DNA of 64,000 nucleotides from Gordoniibacillus kamchatkensis (GCF_000829455.1 NZ_JXAK01000011.1:1-64000), one strand, 5' to 3'. Counted from the first letter of the stretch, positions 20,111-28,865 are shown. The notes: generated from the sequence alone by a model not told the origin. Numbers and translations: made by a program.

Positions 20111-20135
20111 AAAAGGGGCCCTTGCGGCCCCTTTT
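20111..20135 (+). terminator. rho-independent terminator
   Basis: AAAAGGGGCC pairs with GGCCCCTTTT around a five-base loop, just after the hydrolase stop. It may work in both directions. Confidence 0.85.
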
Positions 20136-20142
20136 CCTCTGC

Positions 20143-20349
20143 CTACGGATTGCGCAGGCATCTCGTCTTGTTCTCGTACTCCTCGCCGCGCCGATGAAAC
20201 CACGACGGGTGCGAAGCTCGGTCGCCACCCACCATGTTCAGCATATCATAGCTCCTCATCGCGAACACGTCCCACAGCCGGGAAGCGAACATATCGAGCG
20301 CGATAAACGCGGCCAGCACGCCAAAGACGAACAAATAAACGATCCACAT
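20143..20349 (-). CDS. small membrane protein, 68 aa, unknown
   Basis: One N-terminal membrane segment (VYLFVFGVLAAFIALDMF) is followed by a basic soluble tail. The ATG at 20349 follows GGGAGGCGG. I do not recognise the family. It may be transcribed after the SMR genes. Confidence 0.5.
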   Translation of the reverse strand: MWIVYLFVFGVLAAFIALDMFASRLWDVFAMRSYDMLNMVGGDRASHPSWFHRRGEEYENKTRCLRNP

Positions 20350-20434
20350 CGGCAGAACCGCCTCCCGCCATTTTTATCCATTATAACGGGAAACGGGCCG
20401 GATGCGGGACATTTTTGCCGTTTCAGCGGCTCAT

Positions 20435-20745
20435 TTACCCCAGCTTCAGCCCAATGACGCCGGCGACGATACACATAAGCAGCGCCAGCCTTTTCCAGCT
20501 GAACGGATCCCGCCATAAAAAAATACCGAGCAATACGCTGCCCGCCGATCCGATGCCAGTCCAGACCGCATACGCCGTGCCGATCGGAATCGAGCGCATC
20601 GCCTGCGACAGCGAACCGAAGCTGATGATTCCGAACAATACCGCGAGCAGCGTTGGCTTCAGCCGCTTAAAGCCTTGCGAAGCTTCATCGACATGACGCC
20701 GCCAACCTCCGCCAAGCCCGCTGCCAAGAGCAGCACCCAATCCAT
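20435..20745 (-). CDS. SMR-family efflux subunit (YvdR/EmrE type), one frameshift
   Basis: ATG 20745 overlaps the stop of the preceding SMR gene (TGATG). The first 26 codons give MDWVLLLAAGLAEVGGVMSM with the conserved Glu of TM1. The frame breaks near 20674, where one G seems to be missing from a Lys-Gly codon pair; the rest follows in the next frame with TM2-TM4 (GTAYAVWTGIGSAGSVLLG). SMR proteins often work as heterodimers, and this pair is arranged like yvdS-yvdR of Bacillus. Likely substrates are cationic compounds or guanidinium-like molecules. Confidence 0.8.
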
Positions 20746-21167
20746 CACCGCTCCACTCCTTTCGTTGCCGAGCTTGCCGTGCGGCTATGCTCCACGCCGC
20801 CGGAATCCGCGTCTTCCGCCCGCTCTGCCGTCGCTTTGAGACCGATAATGCCGAACAGCAGCAGCGCCAAAAAAACGAGCCGGCTCCACGACATCGGCTC
20901 GCCGAGCCAAAGCACGCCCGCCACCGTCGTACCGACCGTGCCGATACCGGTGAAGAGCGCGTATCCGGTGCTGACCGAAAACCGCTGCAGCGTTTTGGCG
21001 AACAGCCAGAAGCTGGCCAAAATGCCGATCACCGTCAGGATGGAAGGTACGCCTCGCGTGAACCCGTAGGAAGCTTTTAGCCCAATCACCCACAATACCT
21101 CAAGTACGCAGCTCGCCATCAGCAAAAGCCAGTTCGACATCCCTTTCTCAGGCGCCGCGTTTCTCAT
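20745..21167 (-). CDS. SMR-family efflux subunit (YvdS/SugE type)
   Basis: The start is ATG 21167, eight bases after GGGGAG. Four membrane segments are present, with the essential Glu in TM1 (ASCVLEVLWVIGLK) and a typical TM3 (GYALFTGIGTVGTTV). The hydrophilic tail of about 25 residues is longer than usual. It sits between the TetR gene and the second SMR gene and overlaps the latter, which points to a heterodimeric drug/proton antiporter under TetR control. Confidence 0.87.
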   Translation of the reverse strand: MRNAAPEKGMSNWLLLMASCVLEVLWVIGLKASYGFTRGVPSILTVIGILASFWLFAKTLQRFSVSTGYALFTGIGTVGTTVAGVLWLGEPMSWSRLVFLALLLFGIIGLKATAERAEDADSGGVEHSRTASSATKGVER

Positions 21168-21183
21168 CTCCCCCACTCCCCTT

Positions 21184-21774
21184 TCAATCTTTCCTAGCCG
21201 CGATGCCGTGCCAAAATACCGCCCAAACTTGCTCCAGCCTTCTCGCATACAGCTCCGCATCGTACAAATCGTGCTCCAGAAACATGCCGTCTACCTGACA
21301 AAAAAACGCCGCAAGCACAGTCTCATTGTCGAACTCGCCTATCTCTCCGCTGCGGCGTCCTTCCTCGATAAGCCTCGCCAGTTTCTCCACCAGCCGCTGC
21401 TCCACCCGCAGCACCCGCTCGCGCACGATCGGCTGCAAAGCCGCGGGCGAAAAAAACACCGCCCGCTTGTAGAAGGCGTTCTCCGCCCGCAGCGCATACG
21501 CCGAAGCGAACTCCTCGTATATGCTTTTCAGCCTCTCCCGCACGGGCTGTTCGGCGCCGCCGGCAGCGGCAGTCGCTTTGTCCAGCAAGCGGTCGTACTC
21601 GTCCAGCACCCAATCCAGCACCGCCAAATACAAATCGTCCTTCGAGGCAAAATGGGCATATATCGACGGCGTCTTGATCCCAACCGCCTTGGCGATGTCC
21701 GCAAGCGACGTCCCTTCATACCCGCAGCGCGCAAACAGCGCGAGCGCCTCACGGCGAATATCGTGCATGGCCAT
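21184..21774 (-). CDS. TetR-family repressor of the SMR pair
   Basis: The start is ATG 21774 with GGAGG eight bases upstream. The N-terminal helix-turn-helix is TSLADIAKAVGIKTPSIYAHF; the rest is a helical ligand domain of the usual TetR length (~196 residues). It is the first gene of the operon with the two SMR genes and should autoregulate through the palindrome at 21801-21818. The order TetR-SMR-SMR is as in yvdT-yvdS-yvdR. Confidence 0.88.
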   Translation of the reverse strand: MAMHDIRREALALFARCGYEGTSLADIAKAVGIKTPSIYAHFASKDDLYLAVLDWVLDEYDRLLDKATAAAGGAEQPVRERLKSIYEEFASAYALRAENAFYKRAVFFSPAALQPIVRERVLRVEQRLVEKLARLIEEGRRSGEIGEFDNETVLAAFFCQVDGMFLEHDLYDAELYARRLEQVWAVFWHGIAARKD

Positions 21775-21800
21775 GGCAACATCCTCCAAAGGATAAACCT

Positions 21801-21818
21801 AACTAACGTTCGTTAGTT
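21801..21818. promoter_or_regulatory. TetR operator candidate
   Basis: AACTAACG, a two-base centre and CGTTAGTT form a perfect 8+2+8 inverted repeat 27 bases upstream of the tetR start, where an autorepressor would bind. Confidence 0.75.
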
Positions 21819-21909
21819 TGTGATTACAATAATAACATACTTGGAGGGTGAAATCCAAGTCTCCGCCTGAGTTCCCGAATCCGCTGCTACTCCTTGCTAG
21901 TCCGCTGCG

Positions 21910-21947
21910 AAAAAACAACCCGCTCCACATCGCCGTGGAGCGGGTTG
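21910..21947 (-). terminator. terminator of the sdh operon
   Basis: On the minus strand AACCCGCTCCAC pairs with GTGGAGCGGGTT, followed by a T run, 25 bases after the sdhB stop. Confidence 0.92.
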
Positions 21948-21971
21948 TATCGCTTTCCCTATCACAATGCA

Positions 21972-22739
21972 TTACATGCCAAGCCAGCGCTTGAACAGGT
22001 GCTTCGTCGTCGCGCGGTTCATCTCGGCGATCGACGTCGTCAGCGGTATGCCTTTCGGGCATGCGCGCACGCAGTTTTGCGAGTTGCCGCAGCCCTCGAT
22101 GCCGCCGTCTTCCATGAGCGCTTCAAGCCGCTCGTGGGCGTTCATCTCGCCTGTCGGGTGCGAGTTGAACAAGCGTACTTGCGAAATCGCCGCAGGGCCG
22201 ATGAACGACGTCTTGTCGTTGACGTTCGGGCACGCTTCGAGACACACTCCGCACGTCATGCAGCGCGCCAGCTCGTACGCTTCTTGGCGCTTCGCTTCCG
22301 CCATGCGCGGGCCCGGGCCGAGGTCGTACGTGCCGTCGATCGGAATCCACGCTTTCACTTTCTTCAGCGCATGGAACATGCGGCCGCGGTCGATGACGAG
22401 GTCGCGCTGCACCGGGAACGTCGACATCGGGGCGACGCGCACCGGCTGCTCCAGCTTGTCGATGAGCGCCGAGCACGCCTGGCGCGGTTTGCCGTTTATG
22501 ACCATCGAGCAGGCGCCGCACACTTCCTCGAGACAGTTCGACTCCCAGCATACCGGCGTAGTGGGGCTGCCGTCCGCTTTTTTCGGGTTGCGCTGGATTT
22601 CCATCAAAGCGCTGATCACGTTCATGTTCGGGCGGTACGGAATCTCGAACTCTTCGGTGTAAGGCTTGGATTCCGGGCTATCCTGACGGGTGACGATCAG
22701 CTTCACGGTCTTTTTCGCAGCGGTTGCAGTCTCAGCCAT
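21972..22739 (-). CDS. sdhB: succinate dehydrogenase iron-sulfur subunit
   Basis: The subunit passes electrons from FAD to quinone. Cys patterns for three clusters are present: the [2Fe-2S] set in CWESNCLEEVCGACSM, and CMTCGVCLEACP plus CGNSQNCVRACPKG for the [4Fe-4S] and [3Fe-4S] clusters. The 255 residues match the Bacillus type. ATG 22739 follows GGAGG by ten bases and comes three bases after the sdhA stop. It is the last gene of sdhCAB. Confidence 0.97.
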   Translation of the reverse strand: MAETATAAKKTVKLIVTRQDSPESKPYTEEFEIPYRPNMNVISALMEIQRNPKKADGSPTTPVCWESNCLEEVCGACSMVINGKPRQACSALIDKLEQPVRVAPMSTFPVQRDLVIDRGRMFHALKKVKAWIPIDGTYDLGPGPRMAEAKRQEAYELARCMTCGVCLEACPNVNDKTSFIGPAAISQVRLFNSHPTGEMNAHERLEALMEDGGIEGCGNSQNCVRACPKGIPLTTSIAEMNRATTKHLFKRWLGM

Positions 22740-22742
22740 GGC

Positions 22743-24500
22743 TTAATGTCCTCCCTTTTTGTCTGTCGTATAGTCGCGCTTCCGCGGCGGAATGAGCGAG
22801 ACGTCGATATCCTCGTACGAGATTTGCGGGCCGTCCGGCGTCCATTTCGCTTTGGTCGTTTTCATGAAGTTCTCGTCGTCGCGCTCCGGGAATTCCGGTT
22901 TGTAGTGGGCGCCGCGGCTTTCGTTGCGGAGCAGCGCGCCGAGCGTCATCGCTTCGGCCAGCTCGAACATGTTCCACAGCTGGCGCGTGAACGGCGCCGC
23001 CTGATTGTTCCATTTGGCCGAGTCGTTGATGTTGATGCTGCCGTAACGCTGCTTCAGCTCTTTGATTTTGTCGAGCGTTTCCTGCAGCTTTTTGTTCGTG
23101 CGGACGACGGTCATGTTGTTCGTCATCCACTCGCCGAGCTCTTTATGCAGCACGTAGGCGTTCTCCGTACCGTTCATTTTCAGAATGCGGTCGTATTTCT
23201 CGCTGTGGCGCTTCACTTCCGCGTCGAATACCGTAGACGAAACGTCCTCCGCGCTCTTCTTGAGACCCTTGATGTACTCGACCGATTTCGGTCCGGCCAC
23301 CATCCCGTCGAAAATCGCCGACACGAGCGAGTTCGCACCGAGACGGTTCGCGCCGTGGTGCTGGTACTCGCATTCGCCGGCGCCGAACAGGCCGGGAATG
23401 TTCGTCATCATGTTGTAGTCGACCCACATGCCGCCCATCGAGTAGTGCACGGCCGGGAAAATTTTCATCGGAATTTTGCGCGGATCGTCGCCCATGAACT
23501 TCTCGTAAATCTCGATAATGCCGCCGAGCTTGACGTCCAGCTCGTGCGGATCTTTATGCGACAAGTCGAGATATACCATGTTCTCGCCGTTAATGCCGAG
23601 CTTCATATCGACGCACACGTGGAAAATTTCGCGCGTCGCGATGTCCCGCGGCACCAGGTTGCCGTACGCCGGATATTTTTCCTCGAGGAAGTACCACGGC
23701 TTGCCGTCTTTGTACGTCCAGATGCGTCCGCCCTCGCCGCGCGCCGACTCGGACATGAGCCGCAGCTTGTCGTCGCCGGGAATCGCCGTCGGGTGAATCT
23801 GGATGAACTCGCCGTTCGCATAGTAGACGCCTTGCTGGTACACGGCGCTCGCTGCCGTACCGGTGTTGATGACCGAGTTCGTCGTTTTGCCGAAAATGAT
23901 GCCGGGTCCGCCGGTCGCCAAAATGACGGCATCAGCCGGGAACGATTTGATTTCCATCGAACGCAAATCTTGCGCCACGATGCCGCGGCATACGCCTTCG
24001 TCGTCGGTGACGACGCCGAGGAACTCCCAGTGTTCGAACTTCGTCACGAGCCCCGCCGTCTCCCAGCGGCGCACTTGCTCGTCGAGCGCGTACAGCAGCT
24101 GCTGGCCGGTCGTCGCTCCGGCGAACGCGGTGCGGTGATGCTTCGTGCCGCCGAAGCGGCGGAAGTCGAGCAGGCCTTCCGGCGTGCGGTTGAACATAAC
24201 GCCCATCCGGTCCATCAGGTGAATGATGCCGGGGGCCGCTTCGCACAGCGCTTTTACCGGAGGCTGGTTGGCGAGGAAGTCCCCGCCGTAGACCGTATCG
24301 TCAAAATGCTCCCACGGCGAGTCGCCCTCGCCCTTCGTGTTCACGGCGCCGTTGATGCCGCCTTGCGCGCACACGGAGTGGGAACGCTTTACAGGCACTA
24401 AAGAGAACAGCTGGACGTGAACTCCGGCTTCCGCGACTTTGATCGTCGACATGAGCCCGGCCAATCCACCGCCAACTATAATTACTTTGGAATTCGCCAT
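22743..24500 (-). CDS. sdhA: succinate dehydrogenase flavoprotein subunit
   Basis: It oxidises succinate to fumarate in the TCA cycle. The 585 residues begin with the FAD-binding VIIVGGGLAGLMS. The flavin-linking His lies in the SHSVCAQGGINGA segment, and the catalytic region has the HPTAIPGDDKL and SMGGMWVDYNMMTNIPGLF stretches. It is of the menaquinone-linked Bacillus type. ATG follows GGGGAG; the gene is 17 bases downstream of sdhC. Confidence 0.97.
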   Translation of the reverse strand: MANSKVIIVGGGLAGLMSTIKVAEAGVHVQLFSLVPVKRSHSVCAQGGINGAVNTKGEGDSPWEHFDDTVYGGDFLANQPPVKALCEAAPGIIHLMDRMGVMFNRTPEGLLDFRRFGGTKHHRTAFAGATTGQQLLYALDEQVRRWETAGLVTKFEHWEFLGVVTDDEGVCRGIVAQDLRSMEIKSFPADAVILATGGPGIIFGKTTNSVINTGTAASAVYQQGVYYANGEFIQIHPTAIPGDDKLRLMSESARGEGGRIWTYKDGKPWYFLEEKYPAYGNLVPRDIATREIFHVCVDMKLGINGENMVYLDLSHKDPHELDVKLGGIIEIYEKFMGDDPRKIPMKIFPAVHYSMGGMWVDYNMMTNIPGLFGAGECEYQHHGANRLGANSLVSAIFDGMVAGPKSVEYIKGLKKSAEDVSSTVFDAEVKRHSEKYDRILKMNGTENAYVLHKELGEWMTNNMTVVRTNKKLQETLDKIKELKQRYGSININDSAKWNNQAAPFTRQLWNMFELAEAMTLGALLRNESRGAHYKPEFPERDDENFMKTTKAKWTPDGPQISYEDIDVSLIPPRKRDYTTDKKGGH

Positions 24501-24517
24501 CGATGCTCACTCCCCGC

Positions 24518-25174
24518 TTATTTGAATTTGATGTTCGATGTGTCTTGGAAGGACGGATCCGTAAACGCGGTCAAGGAAAGAATAAACATGATCGTCATGA
24601 TCACGAAAACGGCCATCCACACGTAAGTGGAAACGCGCTGCGCGCGAGGTCCGACCGTTACGCCCCACGATACGAGGAACGACCACATGCCGTTGCTGAA
24701 ATGGAACGTGGCGGCGATGACGCCGATGACGTACAGGGCGAAGTAAACCGGTTGCGTCGCGATTCCGTGCATGAGCGGCCCGAGCGTCGTTTCCGTCACG
24801 TGGCCGAGCGTCACCTGGAACCGCGTATTGAAGAAGTGCCATGCGACGAACAGGAACGTGATGACGCCGGTGAAGCGCTGCAGCCGGAACATCCAGTTGC
24901 GGAAATAGCCGAAGTTGCTCGTGTTGTTGCGCGCCGTGTAAGCGACGTACAAGCCGTAGACGGCATGGTAAAGCAGCGGCAGCCAAATAAAGAAAATTTC
25001 CAGGCCGAGCACGAGCGGCAAGCTATGAATCCACTGCACCTGGTCGACGAAGCCTTGCTGACCTTCCTTGAACGCAGTGTAGTTGGTCAGCAAGTGCTCG
25101 ATCAGGAACAAGCCGACCGGAATTACCCCGAGCAGCGAATGCAGCTTGCGGTAGTAATACGAGTTGACGGACAT
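24518..25174 (-). CDS. sdhC: succinate dehydrogenase cytochrome b558 subunit
   Basis: This is the di-haem membrane anchor for SdhAB and menaquinone reduction. The start at ATG 25174 gives MSVNSYYYRKLHSLLGVIP, the usual N-terminus with a haem-ligand His, and about 218 residues. Five membrane segments are seen, with further His residues in IEHLL, LLYHAVYG and VAWHFFN. It is the first gene of sdhCAB; the divergent LysR gene lies upstream. Confidence 0.95.
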   Translation of the reverse strand: MSVNSYYYRKLHSLLGVIPVGLFLIEHLLTNYTAFKEGQQGFVDQVQWIHSLPLVLGLEIFFIWLPLLYHAVYGLYVAYTARNNTSNFGYFRNWMFRLQRFTGVITFLFVAWHFFNTRFQVTLGHVTETTLGPLMHGIATQPVYFALYVIGVIAATFHFSNGMWSFLVSWGVTVGPRAQRVSTYVWMAVFVIMTIMFILSLTAFTDPSFQDTSNIKFK

Positions 25175-25366
25175 AATTCGCAGGTCCCCCCTTAACAAAA
25201 TAGACAACTTTCACCTTTTTTCCCCATGCGAAAACCATGTTCCATTGTACTGCCGCAGCTTGGCAGCGTCAATCTAGAACATTAGCATGCCCAATTGGCG
25301 AAAAATGTGAATAACTAATGACATATACATCCTACTCTTTTCTCGCTTATAATGGAAGTGCCGATT

Positions 25367-25387
25367 TTGTATAATTCGTTATAACAA
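25367..25387. promoter_or_regulatory. imperfect inverted repeat in the sdhC-lysR intergenic region
   Basis: TTGTATAA and TTATAACAA flank a short centre about 25 bases before the LysR start. The position and the T-N11-A-like layout suit an autoregulatory LysR box. The AT-rich core also offers -10 elements. Confidence 0.45.
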
Positions 25388-25411
25388 TTTTGTATATAGG
25401 GGCGCAAAGCG

Positions 25412-26314
25412 ATGGAGGACCTGGACATTTTCGCAACCGTTGTCGAGCAGGAAAGCTTGAATAAAGCGTCGGCGCTGTTAAATTTGTCTCAGCCGGCGCT
25501 GTCGCGCAAAATCATGAAGCTGGAAGAGGAGCTCGGCGTGCAGCTGTTCGAGCGGCGCGGCAAACGTCTCGCGTTGACGCGGGCCGGAGAGCTGTGCTAC
25601 GAGCATGCGCTCGAATTCCGCAGCCTGACGCGCAAATTTCAGCAGGCGCTGCGTGAATTCACAAAGGTCGGAAAAATCACGACGCTGACGGTGGGAGCCT
25701 CGTTGACGACTTTACAGTCGACGTTGCCCGAGCTGATCACGGCGTATACGGCCCGCTATCCGGCTACCGACCTGAAAGCGTTGACCGGTAAAACGCACGA
25801 GATCGTCACGCTCGTCAAAGAGCGCAAAGTCGATCTCGGCGTCGTGGCGTCGTCGATAGCGGTGCCGGGTCTGAAGTGCGAGCCGCTGTTCGACGACCAT
25901 CTGTGCCTCGTATTGCCGCACGGCCATCCTTATCTCGATAAGCAGGAGCTGCAAGTGACCGATCTGAACGATCTGTCGATGATTTTGTTCTCGAAAGGAA
26001 CGTGGTACCGGGTGCTTACGGACGAGTTGTTCCACCGCTTCGCCATTTTTCCCGACGTCAAAATGGAGATCGATTCGTTCGAGGCGATCATTCGGCTTGT
26101 GGCCACTTGCCGCACGGCGACGCTGCTGCCGAACTCGTATTTGGGCGACAGGCTGATCGGCCTTAACGAGCTGCAGGTTCGGGATATCCCGGAGCTAAAG
26201 CAGACGACGCGGACGACGTCGCTGATCTATAGCGACGACGCAGCGGTGAGCGAGGCGGCACGGGAATTCGTCGAGGTGGCGAAGCGGCAATATCGGCGCG
26301 GGCAAGACGAATAG
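25412..26314 (+). CDS. LysR-family transcriptional regulator
   Basis: The 300-residue protein has an N-terminal winged helix (LNKASALLNLSQPALSRKIMKLEEELG) and a periplasmic-binding-like effector domain (KVGKITTLTVGAS onward), the standard CysL/YwfK-type layout. It is divergent from sdhC, separated by ~240 bases, so it may regulate sdh or itself. The effector is unknown. Confidence 0.9.
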   Translation: MEDLDIFATVVEQESLNKASALLNLSQPALSRKIMKLEEELGVQLFERRGKRLALTRAGELCYEHALEFRSLTRKFQQALREFTKVGKITTLTVGASLTTLQSTLPELITAYTARYPATDLKALTGKTHEIVTLVKERKVDLGVVASSIAVPGLKCEPLFDDHLCLVLPHGHPYLDKQELQVTDLNDLSMILFSKGTWYRVLTDELFHRFAIFPDVKMEIDSFEAIIRLVATCRTATLLPNSYLGDRLIGLNELQVRDIPELKQTTRTTSLIYSDDAAVSEAAREFVEVAKRQYRRGQDE

Positions 26315-26361
26315 ACGCGGCAGGGCGGACATGGTATACTGTTTCCATATATAGGGTTGAA

Positions 26362-26397
26362 GCATGCTGCTGATCCGGGTGACGGACGGCAGCATGC
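26362..26397 (+). other. strong hairpin in the leader of the VIT transporter gene
   Basis: GCATGCTGC and GCAGCATGC form a perfect 9-bp outer stem with a second small TCCG/CGGA stem inside. A TATACT -10 element lies about 20 bases upstream, so the hairpin should be in the transcript. It has no T run and does not match a riboswitch I know. Confidence 0.45.
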
Positions 26398-26452
26398 GTC
26401 GTTATAAGGGGATCGATAAGGATTTTCATTATCTATAAAGGAGTGATCAGAC

Positions 26453-27193
26453 ATGGAATCGGGACAGGTTCGGAAGCTGCATGAGGGTGAGAAAGCTGCT
26501 GGGAGGGAAGATCACAAGGAGGAGCATTTTGCCGCGCCGGAGCTCATTCGCGACATCGTCATCGGAATGGCCGACGGGCTGACCGTTCCGTTCGCGCTGG
26601 CCGCCGGCTTGTCGGGCTCGCTCTCGAACACGAGCCTCGTCGTCGTAGCGGGGCTGGCGGAGATCGCCGCCGGCTCGATCGCCATGGGGCTGGGCGGCTA
26701 TTTGGCGGCCCGCACCGACCGCGAGCATTACGTCGCCGAGCTGGAGCGCGAACGGCGCGAGGTTGACGAGGTGCCCGAGCGCGAGAAGGAGGAAGTGGCG
26801 GACGTGCTGCGCAGCTGGAACTTGCCGGAGCACGTCGTCGACGAAGCCGTCGAAGCGATCAGCAGCGACAAAGACGTGTGGGTCGATTTCATGATGAAGC
26901 ACGAGCTCGGTCTCGAGGAGCCGGACCCGAGCCGGGCGCGCAACAGCTCGCTCACGATCGGGTTGTCGTACATCGCCGGCGGCATCGTGCCGCTGTTTCC
27001 GTACATCGTCTGGAGCTCGCCGAACACCGCCCTCGCCGTTTCCGTCGTCGTCACGCTGCTGGCGCTGTTCGTGTTCGGTCTGGTCAAGGGCCATTTCACC
27101 GGCGTCTCCCGCTGGAAAAGCGCCTGGCAAACCGTACTCGTCGGCGGACTCGCAGCGGCCGCGGCGTTCCTGCTGGCAAAATGGATTTCCTAA
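26453..27193 (+). CDS. VIT1/CCC1-family Fe2+/Mn2+ transporter
   Basis: The 246-residue protein starts after AAAGGAG. It has a hydrophilic N-terminus, then TM1-TM2 with the family pattern IVIGMADGLTVPFALAAGL and EIAAGSIAMGLGGYLAAR. A charged Glu/Arg-rich metal-binding loop follows (residues ~85-150), then TM3-TM5. Such proteins move Fe2+ or Mn2+ against protons, usually out of the cytoplasm. It is transcribed alone and followed by a terminator. Confidence 0.88.
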   Translation: MESGQVRKLHEGEKAAGREDHKEEHFAAPELIRDIVIGMADGLTVPFALAAGLSGSLSNTSLVVVAGLAEIAAGSIAMGLGGYLAARTDREHYVAELERERREVDEVPEREKEEVADVLRSWNLPEHVVDEAVEAISSDKDVWVDFMMKHELGLEEPDPSRARNSSLTIGLSYIAGGIVPLFPYIVWSSPNTALAVSVVVTLLALFVFGLVKGHFTGVSRWKSAWQTVLVGGLAAAAAFLLAKWIS

Positions 27194-27219
27194 GCTTCGA
27201 GGCACCCCCGGCTTATGGC

Positions 27220-27266
27220 AAAAAGCGGAATGCAGCCTGCTTGATCGCAGCTGCATTCCGCTTTTT
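27220..27266 (+). terminator. rho-independent terminator
   Basis: AAAAAGCGGAATGCAGC pairs with GCTGCATTCCGCTTTTT, 27 bases after the VIT gene stop. Confidence 0.92.
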
Positions 27267-27334
27267 CGCTTCGGCGCATGCCGCGCCGTTATGCCGCGGG
27301 AAATGCGCGCATGCCGGGAAAGCTCCCTAACCGG

Positions 27335-28750
27335 CTATCCCTGCAAATGCAGCTCCACGGACAATTCCGGATAAGCGGCTCTGATCGCCTCCAGCTTCGC
27401 TTCGATTACAGGCGCGCTGGGCGCTTCCTGGAACAGCTCCGGATCCGGCAGCACCGTAATCGTCATCCCCGTTTCCGAAGTGACTCCGACGGTTTGCAAT
27501 TCGGATTGGGGAATGCCGTGCCGGTATTCCTGCCGGCTGATGCGCCCGTCGCGCCGAATTTCCACCGTGAGCCGCTGCGCCATCGCGTTTACTACCGCGA
27601 CGCTGATTCCCTTCTCTGCGCCAGGCACCCAATACGGCTCACTCAAATCGCTCCGCCCGAGTTCCGTGAGCACCGCTTGCAGCTGCGGCTTTTCACCCGC
27701 GTTCAGCGCCGCAGTCGGAATCCCCCTGCCGTTGTCCGATACGGTAAAAGAGCCGTCCGCATGCAGGAATATGTCGATCCGGCTGCCATAGCCGGCCCGA
27801 TGCTCCAATACGGAGTTTTCCAGCAGCTCCCATAGCAGCGCATGCGGATCGTAACCTTGCTCCGTGCCGAAATAAGCGCCGGCCTCGCCTCTTGCTTGGG
27901 CCATATCCATATAAGCCGCCGTTTCCTTCAAATCGCCTGCCGCCGCGAGCAGCAGCAGCACGGGCAAAGCTCGATTGTCCGGGACGAAATAAGCCCCGCC
28001 GCGTTCCTCCTGACGCAGCAGATCTGCGCCCAGCAGCGCCTTCAAATGATGGTACAGCTGGCCTGTCGTTCCCATATTCAGCTTCTCGATGAGCTGCGGT
28101 CCCGTCAGCTTCTCGCGCAGCACGCACTTTAAAATGTCCAGTCGCTGCTGGTGGCCGAGCGCGGCAAGCACTTTTGCCGCTTCGCCGGTATCGCCGGCGA
28201 GAAGCTTGTCGACGCCTCGCACTTGCGGTTCCCACCGAATGCGGTTGAACTCGCCGTGAAAACGGCCGGAATAATGAAGCTCGCCGAGCTCGCCGTACGG
28301 ATCGTGCCGATCGTGCGGGCCGCGCGGACCGTGTCTCTCGTCTCGCTCATGCCGGTCGTGACGGTCGTGCCGGCCGCGAGGACCGTGCGGGCGGTGCGAA
28401 TCATGCTGTCCCCATGAGCCGGACGAACGGTACGGGTCGTCTGAACCATGCAGGTCACGTGCGTCTTCATCGTGTCGGCCACGCGGGCTGCCTGAGCCGC
28501 GCGGTCCATCCGGACTGCGCCGGCCGTACGAGCTATGTCGGTCGTGCTGTCTGTGCCGCTCGCGCGGGCTATGCCGCCCATCCTGACCGTCCGGGCTATG
28601 CGAGTCTTGCAGCCTCTCCTGGCCGGTCGAGTGCGGGTCGTCTCGTTCCATCGAGCCGGTTTGGCTTGCGGCTAACTGTTCCACAATCGTCTTTAACCGA
28701 TCCAGCTCGGCAATAATTCGGGCCATATCCTCATTCGAGGAATGTGTCAA
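27335..28750 (-). CDS. ArsR-like winged-helix / GHKL-ATPase fusion with His-Arg-Asp-rich linker
   Basis: The start is placed at TTG 28750, eight bases after AAGGAG; GTG 28759 touches that site. Four parts are visible: a short N-terminal coiled coil (ELDRLKTIVEQLAA); ~120 residues of low complexity very rich in His, Arg, Asp, Gly and Pro (RHDRHDRHE-like repeats); a winged helix (~190-260, VLAALGHQQRLDILKCVL, GTTGQLYHHLKAL) of the ArsR/DUF2087 type; and a GyrB/HSP90-like ATP-binding domain (~300-470) with the N-box LLWELLENSVLEH and G1 box DNGRGI. There is no DHp domain or phospho-acceptor His of a histidine kinase. It is probably an ATP- or metal-responsive repressor. A perfect palindrome lies just upstream. 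Confidence 0.8.
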   Translation of the reverse strand: MTHSSNEDMARIIAELDRLKTIVEQLAASQTGSMERDDPHSTGQERLQDSHSPDGQDGRHSPRERHRQHDRHSSYGRRSPDGPRGSGSPRGRHDEDARDLHGSDDPYRSSGSWGQHDSHRPHGPRGRHDRHDRHERDERHGPRGPHDRHDPYGELGELHYSGRFHGEFNRIRWEPQVRGVDKLLAGDTGEAAKVLAALGHQQRLDILKCVLREKLTGPQLIEKLNMGTTGQLYHHLKALLGADLLRQEERGGAYFVPDNRALPVLLLLAAAGDLKETAAYMDMAQARGEAGAYFGTEQGYDPHALLWELLENSVLEHRAGYGSRIDIFLHADGSFTVSDNGRGIPTAALNAGEKPQLQAVLTELGRSDLSEPYWVPGAEKGISVAVVNAMAQRLTVEIRRDGRISRQEYRHGIPQSELQTVGVTSETGMTITVLPDPELFQEAPSAPVIEAKLEAIRAAYPELSVELHLQG

Positions 28751-28773
28751 GGCAACCACTCCTTATCATGTAT

Positions 28774-28789
28774 TTACGTAATTACGTAA
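28774..28789. promoter_or_regulatory. operator candidate of the ArsR-GHKL gene
   Basis: TTACGTAATTACGTAA is a perfect 16-bp palindrome with internal TTACGTAA repeats, 24 bases upstream of the start codon. It suits autoregulation by a dimeric winged-helix protein. Confidence 0.65.
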
Positions 28790-28865
28790 TTTCATTATAA
28801 TTTAGGATGCAAAATTTGTAAATAAGCAACCGGCTGTCCGACGCAAATTAAATTCGAATGGCGCG

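Noticed and set aside
21894-24401. 835-codon plus-strand ORF across sdhB and sdhA
   Set aside because: Antisense shadow over two certain sdh genes and their terminator.
26335-26452. yybP-ykoY manganese riboswitch before the VIT gene
   Set aside because: The conserved junction sequence of that class is not seen.
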